Assembly (NCBI GenBank): GCA_034419075.1
Contig: DAOULR010000005.1
Span: 1-46,346 of the forward strand
Direction of reading: 5' to 3'
DNA length: 46,346 nt
From: E44-bin88 sp034419075
GTDB lineage: Bacteria > Chloroflexota > Dehalococcoidia > Dehalococcoidales > BS750m-G39
Made by a program: the position numbers and the translations under genes
The notes under the pieces: model-generated
The model's input: only the letters and a program-made list of their open reading frames with translations
What the model was told of the DNA's origin: nothing
The model's database searches: none
Part shown: in pieces, positions 19,011-26,975 of the stretch
Position numbering within the stretch: the first letter of the stretch is position 1
Layout of the letters: each line of letters starts with the position of its first letter

Positions 19011-20375
19011 ATGAAGAAATTTGCAAGGACGATATCGGGGGTGACACCGGTGGCGGTGATGACCCAGCCGCTGAAATGCCCGGGAAACTGCGTCTATTGC
19101 CCCACCTACCAGGCCACGCCCCAGAGCTATACCCCGGAGTCGCCCGCGGTCTTGCGGGCGATAAGGTGCGACTACGACGCCGCCAAGCAGGTAGAAATGA
19201 GGCTCAAGGCGCTGACGGAGATGGGCCACCCCACCGACAAGGTCGAGCTGATTGTGATGGGGGGCACCTTCCTGGCTTTCCCCGAGGACTATCAGTACCG
19301 CTTTATCAAGGAATGTCTCGACGGCTTAAACAGAGAGGAGTCGGCTGACCTAGAGGAAGCCAAGCAACGCAACCAGACGGCCCGGCACCGCTGCACCGGG
19401 CTTTGCATCGAGACCCGCCCCGACTGGTGCGGAGAAAAGGAGATAGAGCGCATGCTCAAGTTCGGTGCCACGCGAGTGGAATTGGGCGTGCAGATGCTGG
19501 ACGACGAAATCTACCGCTTAACCAAGCGGGGGCACCAGGTCGAGGATGTGGTCAGGGCAACCGCCCTCCTCAGGCAATACGGCTTCAAGGTGCATTACCA
19601 TTGGATGCCAGGGCTGCCCGGTTCCACGCCCGAGCACGATTTGGAGCTTTCCCGAACGCTTTTTGAAGACGAGCGCTTTAGGCCCGACGGCCTGAAGCTC
19701 TACCCGACCATGGTAGTCGAGGGTACCGAGCTGGAGAGGTGGTATAAAGAAGACCGCTACCAGCCCTACGGCATCAAGACCATGGTCGAGCTGATGATTG
19801 AGATTAAGTCCATCGTGCCCAAGTACGTCAGGATTTCGCGGGTGCTGCGTGATATCCCCGCCAAGTTCATCACCGCGGGCTGCAAGGACTCGCTGCGGGG
19901 GGTGGTCAGGCAGCGCATGAAGCAAAGGGGAATCCAATGTAAGTGCATCCGCTGCCGCGAGTACGGCCACCGGGCGCGGGAGGGGTGGGAAATAGGTGAA
20001 CCACAGTTAGCGAGGCTTGACTACGGGGCGGCGGGGGGCAGGGAAATCTTCCTCTCTTTTGAGGATGAAGGCGAAACCCTGTTCGCCATACTAAGGATGA
20101 GGATTCAGCGCCAGAGCAGCGGAAACCCAGCGATTATTCGGGAGCTGCACGTCTATGGGCCCGAGGTCCCCCTCGCCGAGCAGAACAGCGAGGCAGCCCA
20201 GCACAAAGGGCTGGGCAAGGCCCTGTTGCGGGAGGCGGAGCGAATCGCGGCCGAGGAGTTCGGGGCGCGGCAGATGACCATCCTGAGCGGTGTCGGCGCC
20301 CGGGAATACTACCGCAGCGAGTTCGGCTATAAATCACAGGGGGACTACATGGTCAGGGATTTGGGCGAAGCCTAG
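19011..20375 (+). CDS. elp3: tRNA uridine-34 carboxymethyl-type modification enzyme Elp3
   Basis: This 454-aa enzyme joins a radical SAM domain (KCPGNCVYCP; C23, C27, C30 bind the 4Fe-4S cluster) to a C-terminal GNAT domain (KGLGKALLREAERIAAEEFG near 403-422, then GVGAREYYRSEFGYKSQGDYM). It uses acetyl-CoA and SAM to make cm5U at the wobble position of tRNAs. CKCIRCREYG provides the extra zinc-type cysteines. It lacks the longer N-terminus of eukaryotic Elp3, like the crystallised Dehalococcoides mccartyi enzyme. The ATG at 19011 follows an extended -10 closely. The divergent Trm9-like gene may act on its product. Confidence 0.95.
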   Translation: MKKFARTISGVTPVAVMTQPLKCPGNCVYCPTYQATPQSYTPESPAVLRAIRCDYDAAKQVEMRLKALTEMGHPTDKVELIVMGGTFLAFPEDYQYRFIKECLDGLNREESADLEEAKQRNQTARHRCTGLCIETRPDWCGEKEIERMLKFGATRVELGVQMLDDEIYRLTKRGHQVEDVVRATALLRQYGFKVHYHWMPGLPGSTPEHDLELSRTLFEDERFRPDGLKLYPTMVVEGTELERWYKEDRYQPYGIKTMVELMIEIKSIVPKYVRISRVLRDIPAKFITAGCKDSLRGVVRQRMKQRGIQCKCIRCREYGHRAREGWEIGEPQLARLDYGAAGGREIFLSFEDEGETLFAILRMRIQRQSSGNPAIIRELHVYGPEVPLAEQNSEAAQHKGLGKALLREAERIAAEEFGARQMTILSGVGAREYYRSEFGYKSQGDYMVRDLGEA

Positions 20376-20743
20376 TAGTCTTCTTCCAGTTCCTTCAAGC
20401 GCCCGTCACCGATGCCGAAGTGGTGGGCAATCTCGTGGCGGACCACCCGACCAATCTCGCGAGTGATAGTAGCATCGCCACGGCATTTGGCCTCAATCGG
20501 CCTCTGAAAGATGGATATTTTATCGGGGGGCACCAGCCCGTAATGCCCACCGCGCTTGGTCAGGGGAATGCCCTGGTAAAGACCGAGCAGCTCGTAGCGA
20601 CTCCTCAACCCCAAACCCGCCAGCTGGTGGTACGACGGCCAGTCTTCCACCACGATGTCAACGTTCTCCAGCCGGGCGCGAAATTCCTCGGGCAGGCCTT
20701 CCACCGCCCTCTCCACCAGCCTCTCGAACCTGGCTCTGTCCAT
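20372..20743 (-). CDS. metallopeptidase family (zincin-like) protein
   Basis: This 123-aa protein carries VVRHEIAHHFGIGDGRLKEL near its end, an HExxHxxGxxD zincin motif with two histidines, a catalytic glutamate and an aspartate ligand. It matches the small COG3824-type predicted zinc proteases. KISIFQRPIEAKC and the LVPPDKI segment are also typical. I chose the ATG at 20743 (VMDRARFERLVERA), with AGGGG upstream on the minus strand; the start 45 bases further up overlaps the preceding gene. It is cytoplasmic, substrate unknown. Its stop overlaps the elp3 stop tail to tail. Confidence 0.82.
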   Translation of the reverse strand: MDRARFERLVERAVEGLPEEFRARLENVDIVVEDWPSYHQLAGLGLRSRYELLGLYQGIPLTKRGGHYGLVPPDKISIFQRPIEAKCRGDATITREIGRVVRHEIAHHFGIGDGRLKELEEDY

Positions 20744-20748
20744 AACCC

Positions 20749-21159
20749 CTAGCCCTTTCCCCTCTGCCGAAACCGCCAGACGACCCACAGAATCAGGCCG
20801 CAGATAACCACGCCGCTGGCCATGAGCATACTGGCGATTATTATGCTTAAGGGCGAAGACGCCTTAGGCGAGGGGATGAAACGGATAAAATGAATGATGC
20901 AGCCGATGATACCTCCGCCGGCTATTACGGTAGCCACTATCGCCACCAGCCGGCTCCTGAGCTTTTTCAGGCTGGGCTTGATAGTCAGGTAGAGGAGCAG
21001 GGCGTAGGTGGCCAGAATAGCCACCATGAGCAGGACGATTATGGCCAAGCTGCCGGCGTGGTCGGCGGCGGCCAGCCCCCAGGCCAAGCGAGTAACGGCC
21101 GCACCCAGCGCCAGGGTCAGCGCCACTATGACCCATATCCGCAGATACAGGCCTTTCAT
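20749..21159 (-). CDS. four-helix membrane protein of unknown function
   Basis: This 136-aa protein has four hydrophobic helices, about residues 7-28, 38-60, 70-92 and 102-127 (IIASMLMASGVVICGLILWV), ending in a basic tail RFRQRGKG. I recognise no family. It lies 1 base after the S41 protease stop and 5 bases before the metallopeptidase start, so the three probably form one minus-strand operon. It might anchor or regulate the neighbouring protease, but nothing in its sequence shows this. Confidence 0.6.
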   Translation of the reverse strand: MKGLYLRIWVIVALTLALGAAVTRLAWGLAAADHAGSLAIIVLLMVAILATYALLLYLTIKPSLKKLRSRLVAIVATVIAGGGIIGCIIHFIRFIPSPKASSPLSIIIASMLMASGVVICGLILWVVWRFRQRGKG

Positions 21160-21160
21160 C

Positions 21161-22294
21161 TCAGTTACTCCTCAGGTAGTCTAGCGCCCACTGCACGGCG
21201 TCCTCGACCTCTAAATCAAGCTCATGGTCGGGGTGTATCCCTTCGCCCTCTATGAGCCGACCGTTGGGGGTGTACCAGCGAGCGTTGGTGATATAAAGCG
21301 CCGAGCCGTCACTGAGCTGGAGGAGAATATTTGCACTGCCCTTGCCCAAGGTCCTGGCACCAGCAATGGTGGCGCGCCCGTAATCCTGCAAAGCTCCCGC
21401 CACCACCTCGCTAGCGCTGGCGCTGTATTCATCGACCAGAACCACCATAGGCAGGTAGCTGCTTATTCCGCCCGGTTTTACCTGGTAAACATCACGATTC
21501 CCTTCATTATCGACCACCTCAACCACCACCCCCTCCTTCAGGAAGAAGCTGGTGACATCAATCGCCGCCTCCAGCGGGCCGCCGAGATTGCCGCGCAGGT
21601 CGAGGATTATGCCCTCAGCCCCCTCTTGCGCCATGGTTGTCATCGCTGGCAGCAGTTCCTCAGCCGTGCGCGTAGTGAAATCAGTGATACCGATGTAGGC
21701 GATTTTCTCTATCATCTCAAAGTAGACGCTGGGCACCTCAATCTCAGCCCGTATTACCGAAATCAGCTCGGGCTCGGTCTCGCCCTCATGAAGGATGAGG
21801 AGTTCGACCTTCGTGCCCTCGGGACCCTGGACAAGGAGCACCACCTCGGTCAGGCTCATGTCCGCCGTGGGCTGGCCGTCGACCTCAAGAATTACATCGC
21901 CCGCCTTAATACCCGCCAGATCCGCGGGTGAATCGGCGAGAGGGGCCACGATTATTATCTGGTCATCCTCAGCTGTCACATAGGCGCCGATACCCTCGAA
22001 CCTGCCTTCCAGGCTCTGCAAACTAAGCTGGTAAGTCTCGGCATCCAGGTAGGTGGCATAGGGGTCGCCCAGCGCCTCCACCATGCCCCTGATTGCCCCC
22101 TGGGCCAGGGCTTCGGTGTCAATCTGGTCGTTGTCAACGTAATAGTTAACTATTATCTCCCACGCCTGCTCGACGACATCAAAGTCATTCTGCGAGGTGT
22201 CATTGACATCGAGGAAACACCCCACCGTGAAAGACAGGGCCAGAATTACCGCCAGGAACAGACTCAGCGTTACAATCTTCAGCTTCTTGAACAT
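21161..22294 (-). CDS. S41 family C-terminal processing peptidase with PDZ domain
   Basis: This 377-aa protein is a CtpA-type serine protease. It starts with a signal or anchor ending TVGC (a possible lipobox), then helices DFDVVEQAWEIIVNYYVD, a PDZ domain (FEGIGAYVTAEDDQIIIVAP, then DVILEVDGQP) and the protease core. The nucleophile is the serine in EYSASASEVVAGAL and the general base the lysine in TLGKGSANILLQL. It should cut exported proteins near their C-termini outside the membrane. I chose ATG 22294 with AGGGGAG 9 bases upstream; an in-frame GTG sits at 22303. Confidence 0.92.
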   Translation of the reverse strand: MFKKLKIVTLSLFLAVILALSFTVGCFLDVNDTSQNDFDVVEQAWEIIVNYYVDNDQIDTEALAQGAIRGMVEALGDPYATYLDAETYQLSLQSLEGRFEGIGAYVTAEDDQIIIVAPLADSPADLAGIKAGDVILEVDGQPTADMSLTEVVLLVQGPEGTKVELLILHEGETEPELISVIRAEIEVPSVYFEMIEKIAYIGITDFTTRTAEELLPAMTTMAQEGAEGIILDLRGNLGGPLEAAIDVTSFFLKEGVVVEVVDNEGNRDVYQVKPGGISSYLPMVVLVDEYSASASEVVAGALQDYGRATIAGARTLGKGSANILLQLSDGSALYITNARWYTPNGRLIEGEGIHPDHELDLEVEDAVQWALDYLRSN

Positions 22295-22382
22295 CGGACT
22301 CACTCTCCCCTAAAGTTTATACCATCAAACAAGGCTATCTTATCAGAGAGGGAGAACAAAAGAAAGAAAAAAGAAGCGGAAA

Positions 22383-22604
22383 CTAGTTGGAGGCAGCAAC
22401 AGCGTCTACCAAGCGGATGGTGGCTTCGATATTAGCCAGGCTGAAGGAAAGGCCCCGTTCTCTCAAATCGGTATAGCCCAGCCCCCGGAAGAGCCTTTGG
22501 CCCGCCACCAGACACATCTCGTCATAGAGGTCGGGCCAGCCTTTACCCTGGCGCTGGAGGCAGAAGAGTATAAAGTCTCGAACTATCGGGTCGATTTCTT
22601 GCAT
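22383..22604 (-). CDS. small protein of unknown function
   Basis: This 73-aa protein (QEIDPIVRDFILFCLQRQGK, then LYDEMCLVAGQRLFRGLGYT) is soluble and helical, with no motif I can name. Codon use resembles its neighbours and it lies on the same strand as the S41 operon and rnpB. The ATG has only a weak AAAGCTGG ribosome-binding region. It is plausible as a real gene because the frame is clean and the composition normal. Confidence 0.5.
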   Translation of the reverse strand: MQEIDPIVRDFILFCLQRQGKGWPDLYDEMCLVAGQRLFRGLGYTDLRERGLSFSLANIEATIRLVDAVAASN

Positions 22605-22780
22605 GCCAGCTTTCTATAGAACTACCCTTCTGGTATTCCAATATATGACCAACCCGACCCGACTGACAAGCTCATTGAGGGCAACTGGCATCACATTTTT
22701 AGACCCGATTACGCTTAAAAATTAGGGATTACTCCCCTTTTCTCAACGTCAGGCTGAAAGGGAAAGAGTTGCCGCAAAGA

Positions 22781-23127
22781 GGTCAAGTAAACCTGTAAGC
22801 CGAGTTCTGTACTCCGACGAATCGGAGCGGTGACCATCTATCTAGCCCTGATGTTACCATCAGGGTCAAGCGACCAACCCGGGGACAGGCCGGGCGTCCT
22901 TATGTCCCTCTATTTGGTCTTGCTCCGGATGGGGTTTACCCAGCCGACCGGTCACCCGGCCGCTGGTGGGCTCTTACCCCACCATTTCACCCTTACCCTC
23001 GCGGGCGGTGTGTTTCTGTGGCACTCTCCTTAGAGTCACCCCTCCTGGCCGTTAGCCAGCATCCTGCCCGGTGGAGCTCGGACTTTCCTCCCCAAAAAAT
23101 TGGGGCGGTCACCCGGTCTACTTGACC
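22781..23127 (-). ncRNA. rnpB: RNase P RNA (type A)
   Basis: The minus strand holds the ribozyme that matures tRNA 5' ends. The diagnostic GAGGAAAGTCCGAGCTCC core, ACAGAAACACACCGCCC segment, GGTAAGGGTGAAATGGTGG and the terminal CAGAACTCGGCTTACAGG are all present. The ends pair: GGTCAAGTAGACC at the 5' end with GGTTTACTTGACC at the 3' end. That places the ends at 23127 and 22781, about 347 nt. A sigma-70 promoter sits exactly upstream of the 5' end. Downstream on the same strand is the 73-aa gene. Confidence 0.97.
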
Positions 23128-23134
23128 TAAAGAT

Positions 23135-23163
23135 AGTGTAGTATGGGGATGGCCATTAGTCAA
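23135..23163 (-). promoter_or_regulatory. sigma-70 promoter of rnpB
   Basis: On the minus strand TTGACT and TACACT are separated by 17 bases (plus coordinates 23158-23163 and 23135-23140). The predicted start, 7 bases after the -10, coincides with the 5' end of RNase P RNA deduced from base pairing. Confidence 0.85.
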
Positions 23164-23174
23164 CAAGGGAGTTA

Positions 23175-23609
23175 TTACTTCTTCTGGGGTTTCTTCTTGA
23201 TTTGCAACAAGCGCTTTATGTCGGCGGTGTCAGCCTTATTCAATATTCGCAGCCAGAGCCATCGCCCGTCGTGATACTGCTTGGCGCTGTTTATAGTGTC
23301 GGCGACATTTGGACTGAAATCGGACAGAGCCGCCAGGGTCTGCTCGGTCTCTTTTTCCCCCAGCACGACGAGCGTGGTAAAGGCGCCCTTTTCTGGGTGC
23401 AACGTGCACAGCGACTTCCCGCTACGGCGATAGCGGACTGCCCAGCCGTATTTCTTGCCACCGAAAACGGTCTCCGGGGTGAAATTGTAGTTCTCGGCGA
23501 GGAAGGTGGTTATATCGTTCCAGGTCTCGGCCGCATCCTTGCCCAGATAATCGGCAATATCCTTAGCCGTGGGCGGGTTTTCCTTATCCAACATTCTTTC
23601 GAAGCTCAT
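23175..23609 (-). CDS. DUF3788 family protein
   Basis: This 144-aa protein matches DUF3788: FGGKKYGWAVRYRRSGKSLC at about residues 49-68, FTTLVVLGEKETEQTLAAL and HDGRWLWLRILNKADTADIK. The YRRSGKSLCTLHP and WLWLR patterns are characteristic. The role is unknown; small soluble proteins of this family bind an unidentified ligand or nucleic acid. Its start overlaps the end of the RNase HI gene by 26 bases, so it is coupled to it. Confidence 0.75.
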   Translation of the reverse strand: MSFERMLDKENPPTAKDIADYLGKDAAETWNDITTFLAENYNFTPETVFGGKKYGWAVRYRRSGKSLCTLHPEKGAFTTLVVLGEKETEQTLAALSDFSPNVADTINSAKQYHDGRWLWLRILNKADTADIKRLLQIKKKPQKK

Positions 23610-24024
23610 TTTGCCCCCCTCTAAAGGCCAGAGCCTTGTTAGCCAGCCTGTCCGCCTCTCTGTTCTGGGTGCGGGGAACGTGGGTGATGGTGAAGGCCTT
23701 AAGCGAGCCGGTGAGACGGACCACCTTCTGATAGAGCGGCCGCAGGGTGGCTTTTTTTACCTTATAGCGGCCGTTAAGCTGCTTCACCACCAGCTCCGAG
23801 TCGGCCCTGACCTCGACGGCTTCAGCACCGAGCTTGACGGCTTCCTCAAGGGCGGCGATGATTGCCTGATATTCCGCCTGGTTATTGGTGGCGTGGCCGA
23901 TGCGCCGCGAGATACGGCTGACAACTCTGCCCCGCCCCTCCTGAATAACAGCGCCGATGGCCGCCTGCCCGGGGTTGCCCTGCGAGGCGCCGTCGGTATA
24001 GATGACAAGGTTTTTGGGATTCAT
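23584..24024 (-). CDS. rnhA: ribonuclease HI family protein
   Basis: This 146-aa protein is RNase HI of the short bacterial type, which degrades RNA in RNA-DNA hybrids. The catalytic acidic residues are in IYTDGASQGNPG (Asp), NNQAEYQAIIAAL (Glu), VEVRADSELVVKQLNG (Asp) and RTQNREADRLANKA (Asp), all in order. It starts 4 bases after the zinc-ribbon gene and overlaps DUF3788. Zinc ribbon, RNase H and RNase P next to each other is a conserved order in several bacterial phyla. Confidence 0.93.
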   Translation of the reverse strand: MNPKNLVIYTDGASQGNPGQAAIGAVIQEGRGRVVSRISRRIGHATNNQAEYQAIIAALEEAVKLGAEAVEVRADSELVVKQLNGRYKVKKATLRPLYQKVVRLTGSLKAFTITHVPRTQNREADRLANKALAFRGGQNELRKNVG

Positions 24025-24028
24025 GGTT

Positions 24029-24724
24029 TCAGGCCAGGAAGAGGATGCGCCCGCAGCTGCTGCACTGCACCAGGTTGCCGCTTCTCGCCTGCTGCAGGTC
24101 GGTGGTGGGCAGCGATATGCGGCAGCCGCGGCAAATGCCCTGCTCCACCCTGGCCACGGCTATCCCCTTACCCTTTCTTAAGCTCTGGTAGAACTCGAAG
24201 GCGTCCGAGTCGATTTCGCCCGCCAGCCGCTGGCGCTTTTCCTTCAGGTCAGCGAGGGTGGCTTTAAGCCTCTCCATCTCGTCATTGAGCTGCTTTTGCT
24301 GGCGCTGCCACTCGGCGGTGAGCTTGGCCAGCTCGCTGTTTATCTTGGCCACGCTGGCCTCGGATTGCTCCACCTTATCAATGATCTCCAGGGCTCGTTC
24401 CTCGAGCTGGTCGCGATGGCTCTTAAAGGTCTCGACCTCGTGCTGGAGATTGGTCAGTTCCTTGGGGTTCTTTACCCGCCCGCTGAAGAGCTGCTCTTCA
24501 GCCGCCTTAAGCTTGGTGGAGATGTCGTCTATCTCCCACTCCGCCGAGCGTTGCTTACGGGTTAACTCTTCCAGGTTTTTTTGCTCCAGCTCAAGTTGTT
24601 TCTGGGTCTTAATGACCGCCTGGCTTTCCCCGAGCTGGCTTTCTACCTCTTTAAGCGCCCGCTCGGCGGCCTCAATCTCCAGGTCAAGCTCCTGGAGGCG
24701 ATAGAGCTGTTTGGCGACACTCAT
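24029..24724 (-). CDS. coiled-coil C4 zinc-ribbon protein (CT398-like)
   Basis: This 231-aa protein is a long antiparallel coiled coil (residues about 5-170, heptads such as LQELDLEIEAAERALKEVES) ending in a zinc ribbon with C198, C201, C221 and C224 (CRGC and CSSC). It matches the family once called zf-RING_7, thought to bind nucleic acid and sometimes secretion or flagellar partners. It heads the minus-strand group with RNase HI and DUF3788. The start ATG at 24724 is the only candidate before a stop. Confidence 0.85.
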   Translation of the reverse strand: MSVAKQLYRLQELDLEIEAAERALKEVESQLGESQAVIKTQKQLELEQKNLEELTRKQRSAEWEIDDISTKLKAAEEQLFSGRVKNPKELTNLQHEVETFKSHRDQLEERALEIIDKVEQSEASVAKINSELAKLTAEWQRQQKQLNDEMERLKATLADLKEKRQRLAGEIDSDAFEFYQSLRKGKGIAVARVEQGICRGCRISLPTTDLQQARSGNLVQCSSCGRILFLA

Positions 24725-24785
24725 TTGCAGCCTATTCTATAACGCCGATAGCCCCGATAGCAATACGTGACAATAGCTTGTGGTC

Positions 24786-24809
24786 ATATTAGCACATATG
24801 TGCTAATAT
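24786..24809 (+). promoter_or_regulatory. 24-bp perfect palindrome with embedded extended -10 (phage left block)
   Basis: The half-site ATATTAGCACAT is followed directly by its exact inverse. The core TAGCACA-TA-TGTGCTA resembles the Gram-positive LexA box (GAAC-N4-GTTC) with GCAC/GTGC halves. The right half holds TGC-TAATAT (24801-24809), an extended -10; a weak TTGTGG (24778-24783) is 20 bases upstream. A repressor bound here would block the promoter of the 48-aa gene at 24834. A very similar dyad lies at the second phage block, 36622-36637. Confidence 0.75.
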
Positions 24810-24833
24810 TTTGTCGTATCTAAAGGAGGGGCT

Positions 24834-24980
24834 ATGAGGCTGCTGAGATTGGCCGTGGAGATTAAGCGATGGGACCTGGCCGCCCACACCATCGTGCTGG
24901 CCAGCGCCAGAGTGCTTAAGGATGGAGACAGACCGTATGGCCGAAAGAACCAAACGAAAAAGAAGCGCCCCAAAGGCTAA
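24834..24980 (+). CDS. 48-aa phage-associated basic protein
   Basis: The ATG at 24834 follows a perfect AAAGGAGG ribosome-binding site (24822-24829) and encodes 48 residues: a helix MRLLRLAVEIKRWDLAAHTI, then VLASARVLKDG and a Lys/Arg-rich tail ending KKKRPKG. It is the first gene after the palindromic promoter and overlaps the next gene by 44 bases in another frame. The basic tail suggests nucleic acid or head-protein binding. Placed just ahead of packaging genes, it may be a small packaging or regulatory factor. Confidence 0.65.
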   Translation: MRLLRLAVEIKRWDLAAHTIVLASARVLKDGDRPYGRKNQTKKKRPKG

Positions 24981-25287
24981 AAAGCCTGGTTTTTATAGCA
25001 GGGTGCTGGACGAAGCCGAACAGCTCGATTTTGAGCTGGCGGCGGGTGTCGAGGGCGTTGACGACGAGATCGCCCTGCTGCGGGTCAAGATAAAGTCCCT
25101 CCTAGCCAACGACCCTGAGAACATCAAGCAGCTTATGGACGCCACCAACACGCTGGTGCGTCTGGTCAAGACCAAGTACAAGATTAATAAGGAGCAGAAG
25201 CAGGGCTTAAAGGAGGCCATCGAGAATGTCCTCAAGGATATCGCCATCCCGCTCGGGCTCGGCATCGGGCAGATTGTGAGTAAGTAG
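24937..25287 (+). CDS. phage-associated protein, possible small terminase subunit
   Basis: This 116-aa protein has a basic start (MAERTKRKRSAPKAKKPGFY) and a helical body: VEGVDDEIALLRVKIKSLL, then NDPENIKQLMDATNTLVRLV and EQKQGLKEAIENVLKDIA. This kind of protein precedes large terminases in Chloroflexota-type phages, and size, basic N-terminus and position fit a small terminase. That role is inferred. I chose ATG 24937 (GGAG 9 bases upstream) over ATG 24922, which has none. The dispersed repeat copy 2 separates it from the large terminase. Confidence 0.7.
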   Translation: MAERTKRKRSAPKAKKPGFYSRVLDEAEQLDFELAAGVEGVDDEIALLRVKIKSLLANDPENIKQLMDATNTLVRLVKTKYKINKEQKQGLKEAIENVLKDIAIPLGLGIGQIVSK

Positions 25288-25329
25288 CAGGAAATAACAG
25301 GGGGATGCCCCCTACCTTGTTTAGCGTAC

Positions 25330-25489
25330 GTAATGTCTTCCCACCCAATGCCCACCCTACAAAGGTTAAACCTTTATAGATTTCTTATTTGGATTTACAC
25401 CCCACCCTATTTGGGGGGTTGTTAAGGGGGCGAAGCCCCCTTAGAAAAACGTTTATAGGGCGGGTCGGTGTGGGTATAAAAACCTGGGG
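25330..25489. repeat. dispersed GC-rich repeat, copy 2
   Basis: The left arm CCCACCCAATGCCCACCC (25340-25357) and the right arm GGGCGGGTCGGTGTGGGTAT (25458-25477) are imperfect inverted repeats. Between them is a hairpin AAGGGGGC-GAA-GCCCCCTT (25424-25442). It lies directly before the terminase gene, with GTGGGGAGAG serving as that gene's ribosome-binding site. Copies are also at 18774-18922 and 44545-44592. Confidence 0.65.
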
Positions 25490-25506
25490 GGTGGGGAGAG
25501 AATATT

Positions 25507-26886
25507 ATGACAACGAACACTATATACAGACTCCGCCCCTATCAGCGGGAGGTGGCGGCGGCCATACTGGACAGCGTCTTTAACAAAAAGGGGCTGACCT
25601 TCTCGGTGGAGATGGCCCGCCAGGGGGGCAAGAACGAGCTTTCGGCGCAGCTTGAGCTTTTGCTTTTAACCTTTTATATGACCCAGCCCAAAAACCTGGT
25701 CAAGTGCTCCCCTACTTTTAAGCCGCAGACGGTCATCTCCATGATGCGCCTGAGGGACAGGCTCAACGACGCGGGGTTTAGCGGCATCTGGACGGCCGAG
25801 CTGGGCTATATCATCCGGCTGGGCAACGCCCGCGCCGTCTTCCTCTCCGCCGACGAATCAGCCAACGTTGTCGGCAACACCGCTCATATTTTGCTGGAGA
25901 TTGACGAAGCGCAGGACGTAAGCCAGGAGAAGTACAGCAAGGAGTTCAAGCCGATGGGGGCGACGGCCAACGTCACAACCATCCACTACGGCACCACCTG
26001 GGACGACTCCACGCTCTTGGAAGAGGTCAAGCAGACGAATCTGGAGCTGGAGAGGCAGGACGGGGTCAAACGGCACTTCAGATACGACTGGGAGGAGATA
26101 GCCAGCTATAACCCTGACTACCGCGCCTACGTCGAGGCGGAGAGGGAACGTCTGGGCGAAAACCACCCCCTATTCCTGACCCAGTACCGCCTCTTGCCCC
26201 TGCAGGGGGGCGGGGGCTTCTTAAGCCTTCAGCAACTGGCGCAGCTTGAGGGTGAGCATAACAGAAAACGCCGCGCCCAGCGGGGCAAGAGCTATATTGC
26301 CGGCATTGACCTGGCTGGCGAAGCCGGGGGGGAAAGCCTTGACCGCCCCCCGCGCGACTCCACCGTGGTCACCATCGGCGAGCTCGACTTCTCGGTGTGT
26401 GATGACATTCAGAGGCAGCCCCGTATCAAGGTGGTCGAGCACTACAGCTGGACGGGCAAAAAGCACGCCGAGCTCTACCCCCGCTTGGTGGACATCCTCA
26501 AAAACGTCTGGAAATGCCGCCGAATCGTGGTCGACGCCACCGGCTTAGGCCAACCGGTAAGCTCTTTCCTGAGAAAGGCGCTCGGCTCCAGGGTCTCCCC
26601 TTTTACCTTCACCCAGAAGTCGAAATCGGAGCTGGGCTTTAAATTACTGGCGGCCATAAACTCGGGAAGGCTCAAGGTTTACGACAGGGACGGCTCAGAC
26701 GAATGTAGGCAGTTCTGGAGGGAGCTGGACAGGGCAAAGTGCCACTACCGCCCCTCCCAGACCCTAAATTTCTATGTCAGCCCGTCGGAAGGTCACGACG
26801 ACTTTTTGATGAGCCTGGCGCTGCTGGTGGAGGCGGCGGAGAGGTACGAGCCGAGAGAGGCAAAAGGGGGTATAAGAGAGGATTGA
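25507..26886 (+). CDS. terL: phage terminase large subunit
   Basis: This 459-aa protein is a complete packaging motor. The ATPase has an atypical Walker A, EMARQGGKNE (R38-N43), and Walker B HILLEIDEAQD (residues 127-137, D133/E134). The RNase H-like nuclease has IAGIDLAGE (D268), IVVDATGLGQ (D343) and EGHDDFLMSLAL (D431/D432). It pumps DNA into proheads through the portal and cuts it. All catalytic residues are kept and the frame is unbroken, which argues against decay. Portal and capsid lie about 10 kb downstream, an unusual separation. Confidence 0.95.
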   Translation: MTTNTIYRLRPYQREVAAAILDSVFNKKGLTFSVEMARQGGKNELSAQLELLLLTFYMTQPKNLVKCSPTFKPQTVISMMRLRDRLNDAGFSGIWTAELGYIIRLGNARAVFLSADESANVVGNTAHILLEIDEAQDVSQEKYSKEFKPMGATANVTTIHYGTTWDDSTLLEEVKQTNLELERQDGVKRHFRYDWEEIASYNPDYRAYVEAERERLGENHPLFLTQYRLLPLQGGGGFLSLQQLAQLEGEHNRKRRAQRGKSYIAGIDLAGEAGGESLDRPPRDSTVVTIGELDFSVCDDIQRQPRIKVVEHYSWTGKKHAELYPRLVDILKNVWKCRRIVVDATGLGQPVSSFLRKALGSRVSPFTFTQKSKSELGFKLLAAINSGRLKVYDRDGSDECRQFWRELDRAKCHYRPSQTLNFYVSPSEGHDDFLMSLALLVEAAERYEPREAKGGIRED

Positions 26887-26931
26887 AATGGGAGGTTTAG
26901 TGAGGTTTAGTAAGGATAAGGATGGCAAGGG

Positions 26932-26959
26932 TTGACAACAGACGACGCGATGGTATTAT
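26932..26959 (+). promoter_or_regulatory. promoter of the Panacea toxin-antitoxin pair
   Basis: TTGACA (26932-26937) and TATTAT (26954-26959) are 16 bases apart. Transcription would start near 26966, 10 bases before the ATG at 26976. The upstream in-frame ATG at 26922 lies before the promoter and cannot be used. Confidence 0.7.
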
Positions 26960-26975
26960 ATGGGGACAAAAGAAT

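Noticed and set aside
22830..23033. 67-aa ORF on the plus strand
   Set aside because: It lies wholly within the RNase P RNA gene, on the opposite strand to that RNA.
25424..25442. Hairpin as terminator after the 116-aa phage gene
   Set aside because: The stem is strong but neither side has a T-run; it is better seen as the centre of the dispersed repeat.
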